Positions 1-7,066 of a stretch of 8,005 nt of DNA are shown here, in pieces (within the stretch, counting starts at the first letter, position 1; each line of letters starts with the position of its first letter). Made by a program: the position numbers and the translations under genes. The stretch lies in assembly GCA_016868095.1 (NCBI GenBank), contig VGHV01000100.1:1-8005 (forward strand), read 5' to 3'. The notes below the pieces were generated by a model that saw nothing but the letters and a program-made list of their open reading frames with translations, was not told the DNA's origin and did no database searches. The stretch comes from Betaproteobacteria bacterium (GTDB taxonomy: Bacteria > Pseudomonadota > Gammaproteobacteria > Burkholderiales > Burkholderiaceae_E).

Positions 1-121
1 CGGTACGATGGGCGAGTAAATGGTCAAATACGGCAGCCGCCGCCTTTGACGATGGCGTCTTGACGCTATGAGCTTGTCCGTAGCGGCTTTGAATGAGATC
101 TTGTTGCTGACTTGTCGACAT
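1..121 (-). CDS. Probable nitroreductase family protein, N-terminal fragment (runs off left edge)
   Basis: Reading leftward from the ATG at 121, 40 codons are open to the window edge. The peptide begins MSTSQQDLIQ and ends with FDHLLAHRT. An 'xLLxHRS/T' segment about 35-40 residues in, just before the expected 'VRxF', is typical of the start of FMN-dependent nitroreductase-fold oxidoreductases, which reduce nitro groups, quinones or flavins with NAD(P)H. A good ribosome binding site, AAGGAAG, lies 9 nt upstream of the ATG and supports this start. The gene follows queC on the same strand after 38 bp, so it is probably the third gene of a yciA-queC-nitroreductase transcript. The catalytic and FMN-binding parts are outside the window, so the family call rests on one short motif plus gene structure. 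It is tentative; that a real gene starts here is more certain. Confidence 0.55.
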   Translation of the reverse strand, partial: MSTSQQQDLIQSRYGQAHSVKTPSSKAAAAVFDHLLAHRT

Positions 122-130
122 GGGCGCGGG

Positions 131-137
131 CTTCCTT
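131..137 (-). promoter_or_regulatory. Ribosome binding site of the partial nitroreductase-like gene
   Basis: On the minus strand this reads AAGGAAG, 9 nt before the ATG at 121. It is the main evidence that the short edge fragment is a genuine gene start, because the fragment is too short to judge by length. It lies in the 38-bp gap after the queC stop codon. Confidence 0.6.
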
Positions 138-159
138 GTGGTTTGCCTAAGCTATGGAT

Positions 160-897
160 TTAATAACGGGGTGATTTTTTGCCAAAACTAATAGGGGCTT
201 GCATCAGGAAACGCTCCCACCCTTTGGCGCGTAGTTCGCAAGCTGGGCAGTGACCACATCCCTGTCCCCAGGCGTGGGCGATATGTCGTTCACCCAGATA
301 ACAGCTATGACTTTGATCGCGAATGAGTTCGACCAAGGGTTCGCCGCCCAGGGCAAGACTCATATGCCAGGTCATGGCCTTATCGATCCACATCAGCGGG
401 GTTTCGATCACGATGCTGCGATCCATGCCAAGCGAGAGGGCAACTTGTTGGGCCTTCATAGCATCGTCTCGGCAATCCGGATATCCCGAGTAGTCGGTTT
501 CGCAAACACCGGTCACCAGCACTTGCAGTCCGCGGCGGTAGGCCATGGCGGCAGCCAGGGTGAGAAAAAGCAGGTTGCGCCCAGGCACGAAGGTATTGGG
601 TAAACCGTTGGCGTGGATGCGGATCGCCGCTTCGCTTGTCATGGCGGTTTGGCCAATATCACCGATCACCTTGGCATCAACGAGATGGTCCTGTCCGAGC
701 TTATAAGACCAATGAGGATTGATGCGCTTCATGCCATCGCGCAATAAGCCGCGGCATTGCAGTTCGACCGCATGCCTTTGGCCGTAATCAAAGCCGATGG
801 TTTCAACATGTTCGTAGCGCTCGAGCGCCCAGGCAAGGCAAGTCGATGAGTCTTGGCCGCCAGAAAATAGGACCAGGGCTTGTCGTTTATCGGTCAT
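160..897 (-). CDS. queC: 7-cyano-7-deazaguanine (preQ0) synthase QueC
   Basis: QueC is a cytosolic, zinc-containing ATP-dependent enzyme that converts 7-carboxy-7-deazaguanine and ammonia to preQ0, a precursor of queuosine in tRNA. Numbered from the upstream ATG at 936, the PP-loop SGGQDSSTC is at residues 25-33, FVPGRN at 116-121 and [10 protein letters not shown] at 147-156. C-terminal cysteines C212, C227, C230 and C233 (GCGHCPAC) match the four zinc ligands of the family, so the enzyme looks intact. Start choice: the ATG at 897 (residue 14 of the longer frame) gives 245 residues with a normal short lead ([11 protein letters not shown]) into the PP-loop. The ATG at 936 adds 13 residues rich in Pro and His that look non-conserved. 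Neither start has a clear Shine-Dalgarno. The gene lies downstream of yciA and upstream of a nitroreductase-like gene on the same strand; no other queuosine gene is visible. Confidence 0.95.
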   Translation of the reverse strand: MTDKRQALVLFSGGQDSSTCLAWALERYEHVETIGFDYGQRHAVELQCRGLLRDGMKRINPHWSYKLGQDHLVDAKVIGDIGQTAMTSEAAIRIHANGLPNTFVPGRNLLFLTLAAAMAYRRGLQVLVTGVCETDYSGYPDCRDDAMKAQQVALSLGMDRSIVIETPLMWIDKAMTWHMSLALGGEPLVELIRDQSHSCYLGERHIAHAWGQGCGHCPACELRAKGWERFLMQAPISFGKKSPRY

Positions 898-969
898 GGT
901 TTTTGTAGGTGGGTGGTCTGAGGGGTGTGCCGACATGAACCCAAGGCCTGGGCATGGCAGCCATCGTCC

Positions 970-1425
970 TTACTCGCCCTCGGGGGGCACTGGGCGGGGC
1001 TTTTTGTCGGCTCCGATGGCAACAAAACTAAGCGTGGCTTCGGTAACTTTGATGATTTCACCGCGCTGGCGAACGCGTTCAGCAAAAACCTCAACACGAA
1101 CCGTGATCGATGTGTTGCCGATGCGAATGACTTCGGTATAAAAAGTCACCACATCACCCACATAAACCGGCTGTTTGAAAAGGAAGGAGTTGACGGCTAC
1201 CGTCGCAACTCGCCCGTTGGCGCGTCTGCTTGCTGTGATGCCGCCAGCGATATCGACTTGGGACATGATCCAGCCCCCAAACACATCGCCATGCATGTTG
1301 GAGTCGGCCGGCATGGGCACCACGCGCAAGGTGGGGATGCGGTCTGGGTAAATACCGGGCAATGGGCTTTGTGGGGAAGGCAAGCGGGTATCCTCCAGGC
1401 TTTGGATCTCGTGAAGTTCGATCAT
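970..1425 (-). CDS. yciA: Acyl-CoA thioesterase, YciA-type hotdog-fold protein
   Basis: This small cytosolic hotdog-fold enzyme hydrolyses acyl-CoA thioesters to free acid and CoA; YciA relatives act on a broad range of chain lengths. Residues 34-63 carry the family signature: MPADSN, then HGDVFGGWIMSQVD with the conserved acidic residue D47, then AGG. GRVATVAV (71-78) and the basic, proline-rich tail KKPRPVPPEGE also fit. The 151-residue protein from the ATG at 1425 is about 20 residues longer than E. coli YciA (about 132). That ATG has no Shine-Dalgarno, whereas the TTG at 1383 has GGAGGA 7 nt upstream and would give 137 residues, so the shorter form may be real. It is the first gene of the minus-strand cluster, 72 bp before the preferred queC start (33 bp if the longer QueC is used). 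It diverges from the ABC exporter gene. Substrate cannot be told from sequence. Confidence 0.88.
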   Translation of the reverse strand: MIELHEIQSLEDTRLPSPQSPLPGIYPDRIPTLRVVPMPADSNMHGDVFGGWIMSQVDIAGGITASRRANGRVATVAVNSFLFKQPVYVGDVVTFYTEVIRIGNTSITVRVEVFAERVRQRGEIIKVTEATLSFVAIGADKKPRPVPPEGE

Positions 1426-1452
1426 GCCATGCGCCGCGTTTCAAGTCAGTCC
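1384..1452. promoter_or_regulatory. Divergent start region between yciA and the ABC exporter gene
   Basis: The minus-strand cluster and the plus-strand cluster diverge here. If yciA starts at the TTG at 1383 and the exporter at 1453, 69 bp separate them; with the ATG at 1425 only 27 bp do. Promoters for both directions should lie in or near this stretch, or within the opposing coding sequences. A weak TTGGAT (1402-1407) followed after 17 bases by TGCCAT is the best plus-strand sigma70-like pair seen, with only three of six matches in each box, so no promoter is called. No inverted repeat suggesting an operator was noticed. Confidence 0.35.
1391..1396 (-). promoter_or_regulatory. Candidate Shine-Dalgarno for an alternative TTG start of yciA
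   Basis: On the minus strand this reads GGAGGA, followed after 7 nt by an in-frame TTG at 1383-1381. It lies inside the longer yciA reading frame, where it encodes part of Leu-Glu-Asp, so it could be chance. It is much the best ribosome binding site near either candidate start and would trim YciA to 137 residues, closer to the usual family length. Confidence 0.4.
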
Positions 1453-3318
1453 ATGAGTGCCCCGGCAGTTGACGCCGAAGCAAAAAACAAGACAGAACAA
1501 GCCTCGATAAAGCCCAATCATTGGGCGACGGTCAAGCGGCTCTGGCCGTATTTGTCGCCTTGGCGCCTGCGGATACTGCTCGCATTGAGCTTTTTGGTCG
1601 CTGCCAAGCTGGCCAATATCGCCGTGCCGATGCTGCTCAAAGCCATGGTCGATGGTTTGGACTTAAAGCCAGGCGATCCGCATATGCTTTTGGTGGTGCC
1701 TGTTGCCTTGCTCATCGGCTATGCCGCTTTGAGAATCTCGATCACCTTGTTTACCGAGTTGCGCGAATGGGTTTTTGCCAGGGTTACCGAAGGCGTTGCT
1801 AGAAGCCTTTCCTTGCAAAGCTTTACGCATCTGCTGCATCTTTCAATGCCATTTCATTTGCAGCGGCGCATGGGTGCTGTGTCAAGGGACTTGGAGCGCG
1901 GGGCGCGTGGCCTGCACACGCTTGTTTCTTATACGGTTTATAGCGTGTTGCCAACTCTCATCGAGATTGGCCTTGTGATGGGCTATTTGGTGTGGCATTA
2001 CCAGGCTGGATTTGCTTGGATTGCGCTGGTCGCGGTGCTGCTTTACGCCGTTTGGACGATAAAGATCACCGAGTGGCGGACCGCATTTCGGCGCCATATG
2101 AATGAGCAGGATTCGCGCGCTAGCGCACATGCAGTCGATGCGCTCATTAATGTTGAAACGGTTAAGATTTTTGGCAACGAGACCTTCGAAGCCCAACGTT
2201 ATGACCGTGCTTTGCAACAGTTACAAAAAGCTTCACTTCGCTCGCAGTCTTCCTTGTCGTTATTAAATCTAGGCCAAAGCAGCATCATCGCAGTAGCGGT
2301 GAGTTTGATGGTCTGGCAAGCCACCGAAGGTGTTGTGGCTGGGACGATGACACTGGGCGATTTGGTGTTGGTCAATGCCTTCATGATTCAGCTTTACATG
2401 CCGCTGAATTTTTTAGGCGTTTTGTATCGGGAGCTCAAGCAGGGTAGCGTTGATGTGGAGCATATGTTTGCCCTGATTGATCAAAAGCAAACAGTCGCCG
2501 ATAAGCCAGATGCAAGCATTTTGCGCCGACCCGAAGAGGGCCATGGCTTATCGATCGCATTCCATGAAGTCGGCTTTTCATACGACGGCCAGCGCCATGT
2601 TTTGAGGAGCTTGAGTTTTGAAGTCCCCGCTGGCTCGAGGGTGGCAATTGTTGGCCCAAGCGGGGCTGGCAAGTCCACGGTGATGCGGCTGCTCTTTCGG
2701 TTTTACGATCCGCTAAGTGGCATGGTGCTCGTTGATGGCGAGGACATTCGCAAATTCAGTCAGGAAAGCCTGCGTGCTCAGATCGGTCTGGTACCGCAGG
2801 ATACCGTCTTGTTCAATGAATCGATACGATATAATTTATTGTATGGAAGGCCTCAGGCCTCAGAACAAGATCTGAGCTCAGCACTTAAAGCAGCACAATT
2901 ACAGACGCTCATTGATTCCTTGCCACAAGGTCTCGACACACCGGTGGGTGAGCGGGGTTTAAAACTCTCGGGCGGTGAAAAGCAAAGGGTTGCGATCGCA
3001 CGGATGCTGCTGAAAAACCCGCCGATCTTATTGCTCGATGAAGCAACCTCAGCACTCGATTCGCGCAACGAACAAGCAGTGCAAGAAGCCTTGGCACGTG
3101 CCTCGTTGGGACGCACGACCTTAGTCATCGCACACCGTCTTTCAACCGTGATCGATGCCGATGCGATCTTGGTGCTCGATCAGGGTCGAATCGTTGAGTC
3201 GGGTCGGCACGAGCAATTGCTTGCCCAGGGGGGCCTCTACGCAAGCTTGTGGACCATGCAACAGCAAGAGCGCGACTCGGGCAGGTTACCATCGCAGCCA
3301 TTTAAGGAGACAGTGTGA
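1453..3318 (+). CDS. ATM1/HMT1-type ABC exporter, fused permease and ATPase
   Basis: This is a half-transporter that would work as a homodimer in the inner membrane. Characterised ATM1-type proteins export glutathione-linked compounds, including metal-thiol conjugates; substrate here is inferred only. The protein is 621 residues. Hydrophobic segments near 38-62, 78-98, 158-204 and 275-322 form the six-helix domain. ATM1-type markers include NVETVKIFGNE (233-243), LNLGQ (271-275) and QLYMPLNFLGVLYRE (313-327). The ATPase domain has Walker A GPSGAGKST (401-409, K407), Q-loop Q449, signature LSGGEKQ (505-511), Walker B ILLLDEATSALD (525-536, E530) and H-loop H561, so it looks active. Start: the frame is open leftward to 925, but that part is antisense to yciA. 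The ATG at 1453 is the first sensible start clear of yciA; the ATG at 1429 would add 8 residues. Neither has a good ribosome binding site. The stop overlaps the ttuC start by one base. Confidence 0.9.
   Translation: MSAPAVDAEAKNKTEQASIKPNHWATVKRLWPYLSPWRLRILLALSFLVAAKLANIAVPMLLKAMVDGLDLKPGDPHMLLVVPVALLIGYAALRISITLFTELREWVFARVTEGVARSLSLQSFTHLLHLSMPFHLQRRMGAVSRDLERGARGLHTLVSYTVYSVLPTLIEIGLVMGYLVWHYQAGFAWIALVAVLLYAVWTIKITEWRTAFRRHMNEQDSRASAHAVDALINVETVKIFGNETFEAQRYDRALQQLQKASLRSQSSLSLLNLGQSSIIAVAVSLMVWQATEGVVAGTMTLGDLVLVNAFMIQLYMPLNFLGVLYRELKQGSVDVEHMFALIDQKQTVADKPDASILRRPEEGHGLSIAFHEVGFSYDGQRHVLRSLSFEVPAGSRVAIVGPSGAGKSTVMRLLFRFYDPLSGMVLVDGEDIRKFSQESLRAQIGLVPQDTVLFNESIRYNLLYGRPQASEQDLSSALKAAQLQTLIDSLPQGLDTPVGERGLKLSGGEKQRVAIARMLLKNPPILLLDEATSALDSRNEQAVQEALARASLGRTTLVIAHRLSTVIDADAILVLDQGRIVESGRHEQLLAQGGLYASLWTMQQQERDSGRLPSQPFKETV
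3304..3309 (+). promoter_or_regulatory. Ribosome binding site deciding the ttuC start
   Basis: AAGGAG lies 8 nt before the ATG at 3318. The spacing favours that ATG over the in-frame GTG at 3315, three bases earlier. The site is inside the last codons of the ABC exporter gene, and TGATG joins the exporter stop to the ttuC start, a layout typical of translational coupling. Confidence 0.75.
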
Positions 3319-4445
3319 TGAGCGTCGGCCAAGGATTAGTCGCAGAGCATGCAGGTGCACAAAGCCCAAAGACCCACAAGCAAGGCGCGCACCGGATAGC
3401 CGTGTTGCCGGGCGATGGGATAGGCAAGGAAGTCATGCCCGAGGCGCTTTTGGTGCTTGAGGCAGTCGCCACGAAATTTGGGATCAATCTGTCCCTCGAT
3501 CACTTTGATTTCGCAAGTTGCGACTACTACGTCAAGCACGGCCGGATGATGCCCGAGGACTGGAAAGCTCAAATCGGGGGGCACGATGCCATTCTTTTTG
3601 GGGCTGTGGGCTGGCCTGATACCGTGGCTGATCATATTTCGCTTTGGGGCTCCTTGTTACTTTTTCGCCGTGAGTTTGATCAATACATCAATTTGCGGCC
3701 AGTCCGCCTGATGCCTGGTGTGCCCTCGCCTTTGGCAAATCGTAAGCCTGGCGATATCGACTTTTACGTGGTCCGTGAAAATACAGAGGGCGAGTATTCC
3801 TCGGTTGGTGGCAAAGCATTTCCCGGTACCGAGCGCGAGTTTGTGTTGCAAGAAGCGATCTTTACGCGCTATGGCGTTGATCGTGTGCTTCGATTTGCCT
3901 TTGAATTGGCAGCCAAACGCCCACGCCGAAAACTAACCTCGGCAACCAAAAGTAATGGCATTTTTATTTCCATGCCTTACTGGGATGAACGGGTTGCCGA
4001 CATGCAAAAGGCCTACCCTCAGGTTCAGGTCGATAAGTTTCATATTGATATATTAACTGCGCATTTTGTGCGTAACCCCGATTGGTTCGATGTGGTGGTT
4101 GCTTCCAATTTGTTTGGTGATATCTTGTCTGATCTTGGCCCTGCATGTACGGGCACGATTGGCATTGCGCCCTCGGCCAATATCAATCCAGAGCGTTTAT
4201 TCCCCTCACTTTTTGAACCGGTTCATGGCTCTGCTCCCGATATTTATGGGAAGGCGATTGCCAATCCGATTGGTCAGATATGGTCGGCTGCGCTCATGCT
4301 TGATCATCTTGGTTATCCCCAGGCCCATGATGCCATCGTAAAAGCTATTGAAACAGTCACCGAACATGGCCCTCGGACGCCTGATATGGGTGGAAAGGCT
4401 AAAACAGGCGATATCGGTAAGGCAGTGATTCAAGCGCTCTATTAG
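3318..4445 (+). CDS. ttuC: Tartrate dehydrogenase/decarboxylase or D-malate dehydrogenase (TtuC/DmlA type)
   Basis: This is an NAD- and divalent-metal-dependent beta-decarboxylating dehydrogenase of the isocitrate/isopropylmalate dehydrogenase family. TtuC/DmlA enzymes oxidise tartrate isomers and D-malate; tartrate is carried on to D-glycerate, D-malate to pyruvate. The protein is 375 residues, with a non-conserved lead of about 24 residues before HRIAVLPGDGIGKEV (25-39). Catalytic residues are visible: Y160 in RENTEGEY, K211 in SATKSNG, and metal ligands D244 (FHIDIL), D268 and D272 (FGDILSD). HGSAPDI (303-309) is the NAD-type cofactor motif. HISLWGS and FRREFDQYINLRPVRLMPG (117-134) separate it from LeuB, favouring the tartrate/D-malate group. 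Start chosen from AAGGAG and the TGATG overlap with the exporter. A glycerate kinase follows and would use its product, which supports a role with tartrate. The 3' end is the first copy of a 20-bp tandem repeat. Substrate preference within the group is not settled. Confidence 0.87.
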   Translation: MSVGQGLVAEHAGAQSPKTHKQGAHRIAVLPGDGIGKEVMPEALLVLEAVATKFGINLSLDHFDFASCDYYVKHGRMMPEDWKAQIGGHDAILFGAVGWPDTVADHISLWGSLLLFRREFDQYINLRPVRLMPGVPSPLANRKPGDIDFYVVRENTEGEYSSVGGKAFPGTEREFVLQEAIFTRYGVDRVLRFAFELAAKRPRRKLTSATKSNGIFISMPYWDERVADMQKAYPQVQVDKFHIDILTAHFVRNPDWFDVVVASNLFGDILSDLGPACTGTIGIAPSANINPERLFPSLFEPVHGSAPDIYGKAIANPIGQIWSAALMLDHLGYPQAHDAIVKAIETVTEHGPRTPDMGGKAKTGDIGKAVIQALY

Positions 4446-4503
4446 TAATTCAAGCGACCTCTTAGTGATTCGAGCGATCTCTTAGTGATTGAAGCCCTCT
4501 CTT
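4424..4503 (+). repeat. Four-copy imperfect 20-bp tandem repeat across the ttuC-ttuD junction
   Basis: Four adjacent 20-bp copies start at 4424, 4444, 4464 and 4484. All fit AGTrATTsrAGCsmyCTmtT with few changes. Copy 1 encodes the TtuC C-terminus VIQALY and stop, so the array seems to have grown from the end of ttuC. Copies 2 and 3 fill the gap between the genes. Copy 4 carries a GTG at 4485 that could be read as an upstream start of the glycerate kinase, giving VIEAL, an echo of the TtuC tail in the same frame because three units make 60 bases. Nothing resembling a terminator is present. Confidence 0.85.
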
Positions 4504-4514
4504 CAACGACCGAC

Positions 4515-5846
4515 ATGTTTGCCCCACGTGAGGCTTTGCTTGAAAGTTTTAAACGCGCACTGCTCGCTGCTGATCCCGCGCGGGCCTTTGCTAGCCTCAA
4601 GCTCAAGCAAACCAGGGGACGAACCCTGGTTCTTGGGGCGGGCAAAGCCTCGGCCCATATGGCGCATGCGCTTGAGGCCTCCTGGCCCAAGGATTCGCTC
4701 AACAAGCTCTCGGGTCTTGTCTTGACACGCTATGGGCATGGGCTTGCGTGCAATCGCATTGAGGTTGTTGAAGCGGCTCATCCCATCCCTGATGCCGCAG
4801 GTCTTGAGGCTGCCCGTAGGGTGCTTGCGCTTGCATCAAGCCTTGGACCTGATGATCATGTGATTGCCCTGATTTCGGGTGGTGGTTCGGCACTTCTAAG
4901 TCTGCCTGTCGATGGCGTTTCGCTTGACGATTTGCGCGGGCTTACCGCGCAAATGCTTGCCAGCGGGGCGCCGATTGAAGCCATGAATGTGGTGCGCAAG
5001 CATTTATCGCAAATACAAGGCGGTTGGCTTGCAAGCCATGCGACCTCAGGTGGTGCACAGCTTAGTGCTTACCTGATCTCCGATGTCGCGGGCGATGATC
5101 CTTCGGCGATTGCCTCAGGGCCTTGTAGCCCCGATCCGAGCACTTTTGAAGACGCACTTGACATCATCGCCCAGTGGCAAATTGCGGCCCCTGCTGCCGT
5201 ACTTGACCATTTGAGGGCTGGCGCTCGAGGTGAGAAGCCCGAAACGCCAAAGGCTGATGCTGCCTGTTTTCAAAAAGTCAGCCAGCACATCATTGCCGCA
5301 CCGAGCCAAAGCTTCGCCGCTGCTGCCGCATTTTGGCGCGAACAAGGCGTAGCGGTGGCCATGCTCGGCGACACGGTGACCGGCGAAGCCTCCCAAGTCG
5401 CCTTGGTGATGGCTTCGATGGTCCGTGAGGCTTTAAGTGGCCTCAACCCGCTTTTTAAGCCTCCCATCGTTTTTTTAAGTGGTGGGGAATGCACCGTAAG
5501 TCTTGCTGCGCTAAGCGCTGAAAGCATAGCGGCGCATCCTCCGCGAGGTGGGCGTTGCAGTGAATTCTTACTTGCACTCTTGCACGCCCTTGGGCCGCAA
5601 TCACGGGTTTTTGCGCTGGCAGCAGATACCGATGGGATCGATGGTTCTGAGGATAATGCCGGGGCATGTTTTGATCCGCAAAGCCTGGGCCGTGCGCAGG
5701 CTCAAGGTCTGCGCTCAAAGGATTATTTGCTTGCCCATGATGCTTTTGGTTTTTTTCAAGCAAGTAATGATTTAATTTATACCGGACCGACGGGCACGAA
5801 TGTCAATGACTTTCGGGCCATCCTTGTCACTGCACCAACCGAGTAA
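4515..5846 (+). CDS. ttuD: Glycerate 2-kinase, DUF4147/MOFRL family (TtuD/GckA type)
   Basis: The family phosphorylates D-glycerate to 2-phosphoglycerate in the cytosol; some members, including TtuD of tartrate operons, were first named hydroxypyruvate reductase. From the ATG at 4515 the protein is 443 residues, the usual size. The N-terminal DUF4147 domain holds GAGKAS (41-46, with the expected active-site lysine K44) and SGGGSALL (121-128). The C-terminal MOFRL domain holds LSGGECTV (321-328), GGRCSEF (345-351), DTDGIDG (371-377) and GPTGTNVND (424-432). Start: an in-frame GTG at 4485 would add ten residues, but these come from the tandem repeat. MFAPREALLESF is a normal lead, so the ATG is preferred, though neither start has a clear ribosome binding site. 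It follows ttuC and would take up the D-glycerate made there. GGRCSEF differs from the commoner GGRNxEF at Cys. The function call is strong, the symbol less so. Confidence 0.9.
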   Translation: MFAPREALLESFKRALLAADPARAFASLKLKQTRGRTLVLGAGKASAHMAHALEASWPKDSLNKLSGLVLTRYGHGLACNRIEVVEAAHPIPDAAGLEAARRVLALASSLGPDDHVIALISGGGSALLSLPVDGVSLDDLRGLTAQMLASGAPIEAMNVVRKHLSQIQGGWLASHATSGGAQLSAYLISDVAGDDPSAIASGPCSPDPSTFEDALDIIAQWQIAAPAAVLDHLRAGARGEKPETPKADAACFQKVSQHIIAAPSQSFAAAAAFWREQGVAVAMLGDTVTGEASQVALVMASMVREALSGLNPLFKPPIVFLSGGECTVSLAALSAESIAAHPPRGGRCSEFLLALLHALGPQSRVFALAADTDGIDGSEDNAGACFDPQSLGRAQAQGLRSKDYLLAHDAFGFFQASNDLIYTGPTGTNVNDFRAILVTAPTE

Positions 5847-5851
5847 GGCCC

Positions 5852-7066
5852 ATGATTGACGAACAAGGCACCCTGTCAAAAGCCAAAGCAACCCAAGCAC
5901 TCGTTTGTGGTCTGCCCGATGACTGGCATTTGCACTTGCGCGATGGCGATGCCTTAAAAAGTGTGGTCCTGGCGACTGCGCTGCAATTTGGCAGGGCGAT
6001 TGTGATGCCCAATTTAAAGCCGCCGGTGACAAATGTCCGTCAAGCCTTGGCGTATCGACAAAGGATTCTTGATGCGCTAAAGCTTGTGATTGATGAAACG
6101 GTGCAACATATACAACGATATAAAACCTCTGAAGCACTTGCCGCTGTACGCATGCAGCATTTTTTCAATCGCCCGGATGCAAGTGCGGACTGGATGCTTG
6201 AGCAGCTTCTGCAAGCTGCGCATTTTGAGCCCTTGATGACGCTTTATCTCACCGATCACACAGCGCCATCGGACATCGACGAGGCGGTGGATTCTGGCTT
6301 TGTTCGTGCGGTGAAACTGTATCCAGCAGGGGCAACAACCCATTCGGACGCCGGGGTGACGTCGATCGATCAATTACATCAGGTGCTCGCGCGCATGGAG
6401 ATGCGCGGCTTGCCCTTACTCGTTCACGGCGAGGTTACCGACCGTGATGTCGATGTTTTTGACCGAGAGGCTGTCTTTATCGATCGGGTCATGATCGATT
6501 TAAGACGAAAGTTTCCCGCGCTTAAGCTTGTTTTTGAACACATCACGACTGAGGAGGCTGCGCATTTTGTGCGTGATGCCGAAGGTCCGATTGCTGCAAC
6601 GATCACACCACAGCATTTGCTTTACAACCGTAATGCGATTTTTAACGGTGGTTTGCGGCCTCATTGGTATTGTCTTCCGGTCTTGAAAAAAGAGCGTCAT
6701 CGACGCGCTTTGATACAAGCTGCCACCTCAGGCTCAGCCAGGTTTTTCCTTGGGACCGATTCGGCGCCCCATGCTGCGCATTTGAAAGAACATGCGGCAG
6801 CCTGTGCTGGATGTTATAGCGCACCCCATGCACTCGCGCTTTATGCAAGTGCTTTTGATGCGGTTGATGCGCTTGAGCATTTGCCTGGTTTCGCTTGGGC
6901 TTTTGGGGCCGCGTTTTATGGGCTCTCAGCCAACACGCGCAGCATCCGTTTAGTCCCTGAAGCCTGTCAAACCCCGCAACGCTTGGGTTTTGGAGAAAGT
7001 CATATTGTGCCGCTTGCAGGCGGTGAGTTTCTTCCCTGGCGATTTGATGGCTTTGTCGATCACTAG
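5852..7066 (+). CDS. pyrC: Dihydroorotase, class II (PyrC), with an extra internal segment
   Basis: This cytosolic zinc amidohydrolase interconverts N-carbamoyl-L-aspartate and L-dihydroorotate, the third step of de novo pyrimidine synthesis. All metal ligands of E. coli-type PyrC are present: H26 and H28 in DDWHLHLRDG, carboxylated lysine K155 (AVKLYPAGATT), H192 (LLVHGEV), H230 (FEHITT) and D303 (GTDSAPH). The protein is 404 residues against about 348 in E. coli. Part of the excess is a longer N-terminus (about 10 residues); most is an insertion of about 43 residues between RILDA (71-75) and FEPLMTLYLTD (125-135). Offsets of conserved residues change from 10 to 53 across it and stay constant after. 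Start: the ATG follows the kinase stop by 5 bp, with AAGG overlapping that stop codon but only 3 nt from the ATG, which is close. The last 20 bases overlap the DUF3025 gene. Confidence 0.95.
   Translation: MIDEQGTLSKAKATQALVCGLPDDWHLHLRDGDALKSVVLATALQFGRAIVMPNLKPPVTNVRQALAYRQRILDALKLVIDETVQHIQRYKTSEALAAVRMQHFFNRPDASADWMLEQLLQAAHFEPLMTLYLTDHTAPSDIDEAVDSGFVRAVKLYPAGATTHSDAGVTSIDQLHQVLARMEMRGLPLLVHGEVTDRDVDVFDREAVFIDRVMIDLRRKFPALKLVFEHITTEEAAHFVRDAEGPIAATITPQHLLYNRNAIFNGGLRPHWYCLPVLKKERHRRALIQAATSGSARFFLGTDSAPHAAHLKEHAAACAGCYSAPHALALYASAFDAVDALEHLPGFAWAFGAAFYGLSANTRSIRLVPEACQTPQRLGFGESHIVPLAGGEFLPWRFDGFVDH

Noticed and set aside
250..603. Plus-strand open frame of 117 codons.
   Set aside because: It is antisense to queC and encodes a low-meaning peptide; queC has all its catalytic and zinc motifs.
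925..1452. The exporter reading frame stays open leftward for 176 codons, giving a possible 797-residue fusion.
   Set aside because: This part lies entirely opposite yciA, whose hotdog-fold motifs are unmistakable. The extra peptide has no recognisable domain and the exporter alone has full family length.
1154..1483. Minus-strand open frame of 109 codons overlapping yciA.
   Set aside because: It is a shadow frame of yciA on the same strand and shows no family resemblance.
4446..4514. Possible terminator, small RNA or promoter in the ttuC-ttuD gap.
   Set aside because: The gap is almost wholly repeat copies 2 to 4, with no stem-loop plus T-run and no convincing -35/-10 pair.
4610..4631. Perfect 8-bp inverted repeat (AACCAGGG / CCCTGGTT) with a 6-base loop near the 5' end of ttuD.
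   Set aside because: It lies inside the conserved coding region before GAGKAS and has no following T-tract, so it is not a terminator. An mRNA hairpin affecting translation is possible but unsupported.
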